Source: Gynuella sunshinyii YC6258 (GTDB lineage Bacteria; Pseudomonadota; Gammaproteobacteria; Pseudomonadales; Natronospirillaceae). From it: DNA of 64,000 nucleotides. The stretch covers positions 4,502,593 to 4,566,592 of the forward strand of contig NZ_CP007142.1 of NCBI RefSeq assembly GCF_000940805.1, read 5' to 3'. Made by a program: the position numbers and the translations under genes. The notes below the pieces were generated by a model. The model saw only the letters and a program-made list of their open reading frames with translations. It searched no databases and had not been told where the DNA came from. Of this stretch, positions 57,907 to 64,000 are shown piece by piece (positions within the stretch are counted from its first letter, which is position 1; each line of letters begins with the position of its first letter).

Positions 57907-60132
57907 ATGAACAAACAACGCTTTTGGCTACAGCACGTAGCAAAGTCATTGCTGCTAAGCTCCTGTGTGACAGGTTTCGCAACAACAGCTCTGGCTGAGA
58001 ATAACTATTTCACAGTGGAAAAAATTGACTGTACCACTCCGGTCACAGGCAATACCAAAATCGAATTGTTTTCCCAAGTCAATCAGATCATTTGGGGATG
58101 GAACCATATTGCCAGTTCTGCCACCGAATTTGCGAATGTTCAGTTCGGCTACGACAGCGACAAATATCGGGTGGACAATTCCAGCATTCAGCATGACACT
58201 TCGTGCGAAGATGAGTTTGTCTATAAGACTATTCTGGTGAAAAAATATGCGAACTGGGACCATCAGCATGCCAATGGTCTCGGCTATGATTTTGATCAGG
58301 AAGTTGCTTTCGGCCAACTTCAGGATATCGTTATCGACCTGAAACTCAACTCTGCAGAAACCCATATAGATCACCAGGAGTTCCTGGACAGTTATTCAGA
58401 AATCGTTTCCCAGGATGTGCTGGAACAGATAGACCGGGGTAAGTTCAATTTAGGGATTGCGCTGAACGGACAACTTCTGCCAGACAATACCGACGTCAGT
58501 TTTAACGGCTCAATTATTATCGAACTCGATCAGAGTGAGTTGTCTGATCAATGGTTGCGACTGGTGATTCCGGCAGAGGCTTTCACCTACTATACCCAGA
58601 AAGGATATGACAAAGTCACCGACAACCTGAGCGTGAATGATTATCAGACCTTACTGTTGCAAGGGATACGGATAAATCCCGAAACCACCAGCGGTCTGGT
58701 ACTCAGACATAAAATCAGCAGCGAATTTGAAAACCTTAATGTCACAGAGCATTTCAAGGAAGAAGGAATTTCGATACATAACCTGAGCCTGCGGCTCAAA
58801 GAAACAGACTCATCCGATAACGGCAGTTCTGGCGACGGCTCAGATGGAAACTCAGGTTCTGATGACAGTGGCTCTTCGGACAATGGCAATGACAACGGCT
58901 CTTCAGACAATGGCAATGACAGCGGCTCTGCAGACAATGGCAATGACAGCGGCTCTTCGGACAATGGCAATGACAGCGGCTCTTCGGACAATGGCAATGA
59001 CAACGGCTCTGCAGACAATGGCAATGACAGCGGCAGCGAAGACAACGGCTCTGATGATACATCAGACGACAATTCCGATAACTCCTCTTCACCTGTTTAT
59101 ATAGAACAACTGAGTTCCTGCGAGGAAATACAGGAGCCGGCTTTATCTTCTTTCATGATCTTTGATCAATCCGTTGATCATCTGACCAACGATGACAGTC
59201 ACTGGATCAAAGATAAATACATGACCCAAAGCTGGAGTAAGGTTTACGACACTTGGGAGGAAAGCGAGCCGAACGTCTTTAAATTCATGAAAGACGACTA
59301 CAGCGTCAAACTGGATAGCCTCGAGCAGGATGACCAGTGTGATAATCTTCAGGTCATGAAAACAATTCTGGTTAAGAAATACGCTGACTGGGACAGCCAG
59401 CATATGTCCGGCCTTGAATTCCGTTTCCCAGCCGCGAATCTCAAGTTTGGAGACTTAAAGGACATCGTACTCGAAGCCAAGATCAACTCCAGTCAGACCT
59501 TCATTCCAAGCCGCGAAGATTATCTGAATACCTATTCAAGCTACACTTCCACAGCCAATCTGGAAGCCATGGATCAGGGTAAAATCAACTTCGGAGTAAC
59601 TCTATTCGGGGAAAACTCTGATGATCAGAGCATTGAAACCTTCCATGGTGCCATTACCCTTGAATTGGATCAGGATACCGTGGCTGATCAGTGGCTGCGC
59701 ATCGTAATTCCTGCCAATTCACTGTCTTACTTTATGCAGAAAGACTGGGGCAACACGGATAAAGATCCAAAAGACTATGCCGATTTTGCGCTGGTCGGTT
59801 TCCGCATTAACCCGGAAACGCATACCAATCAGGTACTCAGAAACTTCATCACAGACACCTTCGACAGTTCAGTGCCAGAGATGTACAAAGAAGAAGGCCT
59901 TTCCGTACGCAAAGTTGCCATCCGTGCCAATGGAGTGATCTCTCCGGACGTCATCAGCGATGATACTGAGGACAATGGCGACACGAGTAACGGCCCGGAT
60001 ACCGATGCGGATAACAATACCGACAGCACCAGCTCATCTGACGACGATTCAGCGTTCGGAAGCTTTGGCATGTCAGCTCTGTTACTGCTGGCCGGACTGT
60101 TTGGTTACAGACGAAATAAGCGCGCTGCCTGA
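57907..60132 (+). CDS. Secreted two-lobed GlyGly-CTERM protein, unknown function
   Basis: A 741-residue exported protein. The ATG at 57907 gives a clean signal peptide (cleavage near ALA, residue 31). Two homologous lobes of about 250 residues each (about 35-300 and 395-680) share features such as KTILVKKYA.W, DQG/DRGK.NFG, ADQWLRIVIPA and FRINPET. A Ser-Asp-Asn-Gly repeat joins them. The C-terminus SAFGSFGMSALLLLAGLFGYRRNKRAA-type tail (a Gly-rich motif, hydrophobic segment and basic end) is a GlyGly-CTERM signal, processed by rhombosortase and typical of type II-secreted surface proteins. The function of the lobes is not recognised; beta-sandwich folds are likely. Confidence 0.85.
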   Translation: MNKQRFWLQHVAKSLLLSSCVTGFATTALAENNYFTVEKIDCTTPVTGNTKIELFSQVNQIIWGWNHIASSATEFANVQFGYDSDKYRVDNSSIQHDTSCEDEFVYKTILVKKYANWDHQHANGLGYDFDQEVAFGQLQDIVIDLKLNSAETHIDHQEFLDSYSEIVSQDVLEQIDRGKFNLGIALNGQLLPDNTDVSFNGSIIIELDQSELSDQWLRLVIPAEAFTYYTQKGYDKVTDNLSVNDYQTLLLQGIRINPETTSGLVLRHKISSEFENLNVTEHFKEEGISIHNLSLRLKETDSSDNGSSGDGSDGNSGSDDSGSSDNGNDNGSSDNGNDSGSADNGNDSGSSDNGNDSGSSDNGNDNGSADNGNDSGSEDNGSDDTSDDNSDNSSSPVYIEQLSSCEEIQEPALSSFMIFDQSVDHLTNDDSHWIKDKYMTQSWSKVYDTWEESEPNVFKFMKDDYSVKLDSLEQDDQCDNLQVMKTILVKKYADWDSQHMSGLEFRFPAANLKFGDLKDIVLEAKINSSQTFIPSREDYLNTYSSYTSTANLEAMDQGKINFGVTLFGENSDDQSIETFHGAITLELDQDTVADQWLRIVIPANSLSYFMQKDWGNTDKDPKDYADFALVGFRINPETHTNQVLRNFITDTFDSSVPEMYKEEGLSVRKVAIRANGVISPDVISDDTEDNGDTSNGPDTDADNNTDSTSSSDDDSAFGSFGMSALLLLAGLFGYRRNKRAA
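58860..59050 (+). repeat. In-frame SDNGND linker repeat
   Basis: About seven tandem copies of a 24-nt unit encode SGSSDNGND/NGSADNGND repeats joining the two lobes. Copies vary by a base or two. The number of units is likely to vary between strains. Confidence 0.9.
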
Positions 60133-60150
60133 TCATTACCAGCGCATTTC

Positions 60151-60177
60151 AGGTGATGAAACGAAGGTTCATCACCT
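60151..60177 (+). terminator. Hairpin after the GlyGly-CTERM gene
   Basis: AGGTGATGAA and TTCATCACCT form a 10-bp stem with a 7-nt loop 18 nt after the stop. No T-run. Confidence 0.55.
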
Positions 60178-60189
60178 CATTAACGTCTT

Positions 60190-60215
60190 TACGGCAGGCA
60201 GTCACGCCTGCCGTA
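60190..60215 (-). terminator. Hairpin around the stop of the MocR gene
   Basis: TACGGCAGGC and GCCTGCCGTA form a 10-bp stem; the stop codon of the leftward regulator gene lies in the loop. It separates convergent genes. Confidence 0.5.
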
Positions 60216-61623
60216 ACAGCTCGACCAGATCAATAATCTGCTGCTGGCTGGCGTTGGCATAACCAAGCACCAGTCCTGTTTGACAATGACGATTGATAAA
60301 ATAAGCAGACAATGGTGCTCCTCCAAAGCCATGTTTTTTGAGCAACTGCAATGTCTGCTGCTCGTCAATATCACCCCGTAGAACAACATGCATTCCAGCG
60401 CTTTGCACCACCGGTGTCAGGGTTTCATTGCCCCTGGACTGCCACTGACCGATTAGCAATTCCCATTTTTTTTGATATAGCTGACGCATGCGCCGCAGAT
60501 GCCGGCTGAAATGTCCTTCTGCCATAAATTGGGCCAGAACGGCCTGCTCCAGCGCAGGGGAAAATCCCTGAACACACTCTTTGATCGATACCGCGGCCGG
60601 CATAAGCGCTTCCGGCAACACCAGATAACCCATGCGCAAAGCCGGAAACAAGGTTTTGGAAAAACTGCCCAGATATATGACCGGCGCTTCCGATACCAGC
60701 GAATGCATAGCCGGAAATGGCTTTTGATAAAAGTGAAACTCACTGTCGTAATCGTCTTCAATGATCCAGACCTGATTGTTTCTGGCCCAATCCAACAACT
60801 GCAAACGTTCCGACACATCCAGAATCCCTCCGAGGGGGTATTGATGAGTCGGAGTACAATAAAGCAATCTCGCTTTTGTGGATGACGGCAATAAACTCAC
60901 CTTCAATCCATGTTCGTCGACATCCACCGGGAGCGGTTTTGCCTGCGCCATTTGAGCGGCTTTATGCATACCACCATAACCGGGGTTTTCGATCAGGACT
61001 TCATCTCCCGGATTCACCAGCAGACTGATGACGATATAAAGCGCCTGCTGGGCGCCCTGGGTTAACAATATCTGCTCCGGATGACAGGAAACCCCTCTGG
61101 ACTCACGCAAATAAATGCTGATCTGGTTACGCAGATCCGACAACCCCTTGTACTCGCCATACCCCATAAGTGCCACCCTGGATTCATTCTGGCGATACAA
61201 GCGGTTCCAGGTTCCAAACGGAAAATGCTTCAAATCCGGCAGTCCGGTCGTAAATGGCAGAGGACTCCCACCGGTTTGTTCCATCGGACCCAATACACTG
61301 CCAGCCAGCTCTGAACAGGCCAATAGCGGCGTGCAAGCAGAAGAGGCAACAGGTTTTGCCATCACCCGGTCATCGAAACGATCTGCGTTGACATACCAGC
61401 CCGAACCAACCCGACTGACAATGAATCCTTCAGCACGCAACTGATCAAAACTGGCATTCACGGTGTTACGACTCACCCCCAACAATTCAGCCAACTGTCG
61501 GGATGAAGGCAAACGGGTATCTGCCTGCAGCCGCTGACTGAGTATATTCTGGCTGATAAAACGGTATATCTGATCCTGTAGTGGCTGATCCCGTTGTATA
61601 TCCAACTCGTTAAACACGGTCAT
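60202..61623 (-). CDS. MocR/PdxR-type GntR regulator with aminotransferase-like domain
   Basis: A 473-residue DNA-binding protein. A GntR winged helix-turn-helix covers about 15-80 (LPSSRQLAELLGVSRNTVNASF). The rest is a fold-type I aminotransferase-like domain with the PLP-binding region LGSFSKTLFPALRMG (Lys) and the Asp in EDDYDSEF. MocR proteins sense PLP or an amine and control nearby genes. The divergent gene is a flavin/PLP-oxidase-like protein, the usual target. Direct repeats between the two genes fit a MocR operator. Confidence 0.93.
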   Translation of the reverse strand: MTVFNELDIQRDQPLQDQIYRFISQNILSQRLQADTRLPSSRQLAELLGVSRNTVNASFDQLRAEGFIVSRVGSGWYVNADRFDDRVMAKPVASSACTPLLACSELAGSVLGPMEQTGGSPLPFTTGLPDLKHFPFGTWNRLYRQNESRVALMGYGEYKGLSDLRNQISIYLRESRGVSCHPEQILLTQGAQQALYIVISLLVNPGDEVLIENPGYGGMHKAAQMAQAKPLPVDVDEHGLKVSLLPSSTKARLLYCTPTHQYPLGGILDVSERLQLLDWARNNQVWIIEDDYDSEFHFYQKPFPAMHSLVSEAPVIYLGSFSKTLFPALRMGYLVLPEALMPAAVSIKECVQGFSPALEQAVLAQFMAEGHFSRHLRRMRQLYQKKWELLIGQWQSRGNETLTPVVQSAGMHVVLRGDIDEQQTLQLLKKHGFGGAPLSAYFINRHCQTGLVLGYANASQQQIIDLVELLRQA

Positions 61624-61672
61624 CGTTCATCCTGTAGTAGAGATCTATCCTATTTCTCAAAATTGGTACCAT

Positions 61673-61688
61673 CAGTTTAAATAAACTG
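61673..61688. promoter_or_regulatory. Palindrome in the regulator/oxidase intergenic region
   Basis: CAGTTT-AAAT-AAACTG is a perfect inverted repeat 50 nt upstream of the regulator start. It could be part of a promoter or operator. Confidence 0.35.
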
Positions 61689-61724
61689 GAGCTTTCAACA
61701 ATACCACTTATGACTACCATAAAT

Positions 61725-61764
61725 GGACACCCATACAAAGGTGATAAAGGGACACCCACATAAG
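61725..61764. promoter_or_regulatory. Direct-repeat operator candidate
   Basis: GGACACCCA occurs at 61725 and again at 61750, 25 nt apart, in the divergent region between the MocR gene and the flavin oxidase gene. MocR regulators typically bind direct repeats in such gaps. Confidence 0.5.
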
Positions 61765-61808
61765 TGTTTCAGGTAACCACAGCTTTCATCGCAACGATAG
61801 GAATGATC

Positions 61809-62378
61809 ATGACAGACACATTTACCATTACTGCCCGCAATCAAATCAAACGAGGCTCCAAAAAAGCGGATTACCGGAAGGAAGCCGTGTATCAGCTGAT
61901 AGACAGATTAAAAACCGGACATGTGGCATTTGTGGAAAACAATGAACCGCGAAGCCTGCCTTTGACAATCTGGCGCATCGACGATGACCTCTATTGTCAC
62001 TCAGCCAACAAAGGAAGGTTTTCCAACGCCCTGATTTCAGGGCAGCTATTGTGCGTCTCTTTTGCTATCAACAATCAATGGGTCATGTCAAAGTCAGCTT
62101 ATCACCACAGCGCCAATTATGAATCCGCCGTACTGTTCTGTACTGGTGAGCGCCTGAGCGCAGAAGAAGATTTTCATCGGGTTTTCAAAGCAGTAATCAA
62201 TCAGATTGAACCTGACAGATGGGATCAGATTCGTCCCCCCAGCGCCAAAGAAATGAAAGCAACCACGCTGATTAAATTGACCATACAAAGCGCTTCATTT
62301 AAATCCCGGACTGGAGGGCCCAATGAAGAGCCCGAAGATATGGAAATTCCTGTATGGCATGGCGTACTGGATGCCTGA
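61809..62378 (+). CDS. Pyridoxamine 5'-phosphate oxidase-like flavin protein
   Basis: A 189-residue protein of the PNPOx-like split-barrel superfamily. The ATG at 61809 has AGGA at 6 nt; ATGs at 61764 and 61803 are in frame. Motifs: GHVAFVENNEPRSLPLTIW, DLYCHSANKGR and the helix NALISGQLLCVSFAI. It is divergent from the MocR gene and is probably regulated by it. The substrate, PNP/PMP or another, is not certain, since many relatives are general flavin or haem enzymes. Confidence 0.85.
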   Translation: MTDTFTITARNQIKRGSKKADYRKEAVYQLIDRLKTGHVAFVENNEPRSLPLTIWRIDDDLYCHSANKGRFSNALISGQLLCVSFAINNQWVMSKSAYHHSANYESAVLFCTGERLSAEEDFHRVFKAVINQIEPDRWDQIRPPSAKEMKATTLIKLTIQSASFKSRTGGPNEEPEDMEIPVWHGVLDA

Positions 62379-62470
62379 ACCTGTTTATGCCGTTATTCAC
62401 ATACAGCGATTATGGGTATTTCCACAACTGTACGAAAGCGGCAGAACAGCATAACCGCGCGGGAGAGGTA

Positions 62471-62695
62471 TCAGCGCTTCTCGCTGCCCTTTGACAGCAA
62501 TTGTGATGCAGGCACCGCGCGTTCCAATCTCAAACGGATTTGACGCATTTCCAGTTCAATCTGCTCACATACAAGATAGGTTTTAGCCAGACTTATTTTC
62601 ATTGCACGGGCTTCGAGACCGGCATCTTCCGCCACCTGCTGTAGCTGCGTAGTCGGTGTTTGCGGCTTACTGGTGGATCCGAACAATGTTTTCAT
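62471..62695 (-). CDS. Small helical protein, unknown function
   Basis: A 74-residue soluble protein. The ATG at 62695 follows GGAGAACGAAAG; a 30-nt longer form is in frame without a site. It is mostly charged helix with no family recognised. It is convergent with the oxidase gene and divergent from the EAL/HDOD gene. Confidence 0.6.
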   Translation of the reverse strand: MKTLFGSTSKPQTPTTQLQQVAEDAGLEARAMKISLAKTYLVCEQIELEMRQIRLRLERAVPASQLLSKGSEKR

Positions 62696-62908
62696 GGCTT
62701 TCGTTCTCCGGGAAGACATAAACAACCATAGCTCAAGTACCCGTATAAATCAGTCTTTTTGTCGGTTACAGCTGTCACCATCTAAAACAATTACTATGAA
62801 AATCTTATTCCACTTCCTGTGGAAGCAGTCTCAAACACGACCAAATGGTTAGCCGTCGATGATAAACCGAACTACAATGGAGGAAATAATCGCTGCTCTA
62901 CTGAAGTT

Positions 62909-64000
62909 ATGACTGAAACTGTGTTATTTGCCCGACAACCAATTTTAAATCGCAAACAGGAAGTAATTGCTTATGAATTGCTGTTTCGCGATGACGTACA
63001 GACCGAGCGTGCAGTGATTGAGAGTGATGAGAAAGCCACGTCATCGGTCATTATCAACGCGTTTACCAGTATGCAGATGAGTTCTGTGACCAACAACAAA
63101 CTGGCATTTATCAACTTTCCCGCGTCTATGCTGAAGAACATGCCTGATCTGTCTCCAGACTCTGTCGTGTTGGAGCTGTTGGAAACCATCCACTATACCC
63201 CAGATGTGCTGGAGGATGTCATTGAGTTAAAGAAGCGAGGATTTCGGATAGCACTGGACGATTTTCTCTTTAAGGCCGACTCCAAGAAAATTGTGCGCTA
63301 TGCCGACATTATCAAGCTGGATATCCAACAGATCAATAAAAATGGCCAGCGAAAATGTATGGATATTATGGCGAAACTGGATGTGGATTTTCTGGCCGAA
63401 AAAGTTGAAACCGAACGCCAGTTCATCGATTGCATGTCGATGAACTACAAATACTTCCAAGGTTTCTTCTTTTCCAAACCGGATCTCATCAAAGGTCATG
63501 CCCTGGCACCCGATAAATGGGTGGTGCTGGAGCTGATTACTGAGTTGAATCAGAAGGAACTCGACATTAAGAAGCTGTACGAAATCATCTCTCGAGATTC
63601 GATTCTGAGTTACAAACTGTTAAGACTGATTAATTCGTCTTTCTATCGCCGCGCCAAGGAAATTGAAAGTCTGCACCACGGCATCGTCATGCTGGGCGTG
63701 GAAAAAATTAAAAACTGGGCCAACGTGGTAGCGCTGACCCAATTAGAAACCAGTTCCGAAGCATTACGCCATCTGGCTCTGGAAAGGGCCCGATTCAGTG
63801 AGAATCTGGCTTTTGCAGTAAAAGGTGCCGATCCGCAGATCGCCTTCACAGTCGGTCTGTTCAGCTGTCTGGATGCATTCACCCTCAAACCACTGCAAGA
63901 GCTACTGACTGACCTACCCCTGCACGAAAGCATTAAAGAAGCCCTGCTCCATCACAGGGGAGTGTACGGATATTTGCTGCATGCCATCAAAGCCCACGAG
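62909..64000 (+). CDS. EAL-like/HDOD signalling protein (C-terminus outside window)
   Basis: 364 codons are seen to the window edge. The N-terminal 200 residues are an EAL domain with the degenerate signature YELLFRD in place of EAL and ALDDF for the DDFGTG region, so c-di-GMP cleavage is doubtful. An HDOD domain follows from about 205 (DSILSYKLLRLINSSFY). EAL-HDOD (YuxH-like) proteins are signalling adaptors linked to motility and biofilm in related bacteria. The ATG at 62909 begins MTETVLFARQPILNR, the family start. Confidence 0.9.
   Translation, partial: MTETVLFARQPILNRKQEVIAYELLFRDDVQTERAVIESDEKATSSVIINAFTSMQMSSVTNNKLAFINFPASMLKNMPDLSPDSVVLELLETIHYTPDVLEDVIELKKRGFRIALDDFLFKADSKKIVRYADIIKLDIQQINKNGQRKCMDIMAKLDVDFLAEKVETERQFIDCMSMNYKYFQGFFFSKPDLIKGHALAPDKWVVLELITELNQKELDIKKLYEIISRDSILSYKLLRLINSSFYRRAKEIESLHHGIVMLGVEKIKNWANVVALTQLETSSEALRHLALERARFSENLAFAVKGADPQIAFTVGLFSCLDAFTLKPLQELLTDLPLHESIKEALLHHRGVYGYLLHAIKAHE

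Noticed and set aside
58644-59072. Minus-strand ORF with LSLPLSEEP repeats
   Set aside because: Shadow of the SDNG linker repeat on the opposite strand.

Overview
The window reads as chromosome of a Gram-negative, probably marine or salt-marsh gammaproteobacterium that degrades plant cell walls. GC content looks to be in the high 40s by eye. The evidence is a set of very large secreted xylanases joined by Gly/Asp/Asn-rich linkers, Sec, Tat and lipoprotein export signals, a GlyGly-CTERM surface protein, an Na+:alanine symporter and a gammaproteobacterial-type valyl-tRNA synthetase. The style recalls Gynuella, Saccharophagus, Teredinibacter and Cellvibrio, but no 16S gene is present and the genus is an inference. 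I saw no rRNA, tRNA, CRISPR array or prophage.

Layout. 1-2905 (-): the 5' part of a choice-of-anchor-A surface protein with a CxxCH motif. 3316-17555 (-): a xylan island of four giant modular enzymes, CE6-CBM60-CBM2-CBM22-GH10, GH43-CBM6-CBM-CBM2-CBM22-GH10-GH62, a frameshifted GH43-CBM6-CBM-CBM2-CBM22-GH43, and GH30-CBM60-CBM2. 18654-21826: formaldehyde/glutathione genes (GFA-family protein divergent from frmA-fghA). 21980-32060: small secreted proteins, a PQQ-type sugar dehydrogenase, an M3 oligopeptidase, an N-formylglutamate-amidohydrolase-like lipoprotein, a Cys-rich YidD-like protein and a large lipoprotein. 32601-37985 (+): a tight operon of cytochrome P450, lipoxygenase, membrane desaturase, YheT-like hydrolase and PaaI-like thioesterase. 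38937-45688: nitrate uptake (NrtA-NrtB-NrtD ABC system, a two-repeat PilJ-type periplasmic protein, a NarK/NasA MFS transporter), with two sigma-54-type promoter matches. 45705-50143: a sugar-dehydrogenase-like protein fused to cytochrome c, and two Tat-exported intradiol dioxygenase paralogues. 50204-57257: YitT, UspA, AGCS symporter and valS. 57907-64000: a two-lobed GlyGly-CTERM protein, a divergent MocR regulator/flavin oxidase pair, a small protein and an EAL-like/HDOD protein cut by the window end.

How the parts work together. The xylan island supplies backbone cleavage (GH10 twice, GH30), arabinose removal (GH43, GH62), xylosidase/arabinosidase activity (the second GH43) and deacetylation (CE6), all on secreted proteins carrying several xylan- or cellulose-binding modules. 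No transporter or regulator is linked to it. The lipoxygenase operon could form and process fatty-acid hydroperoxides: hydrolase/thioesterase release acyl chains, the desaturase installs double bonds, the lipoxygenase oxygenates, and a P450 without the usual oxygen-activating pair rearranges the product. This is the best candidate for an undescribed system. The nitrate block looks nitrogen-regulated through sigma-54. A family of about 140-bp MITE-like repeats, with imperfect terminal inverted repeats and 4-bp YTAR target duplications, occurs at two intact sites and one rearranged palindromic site.
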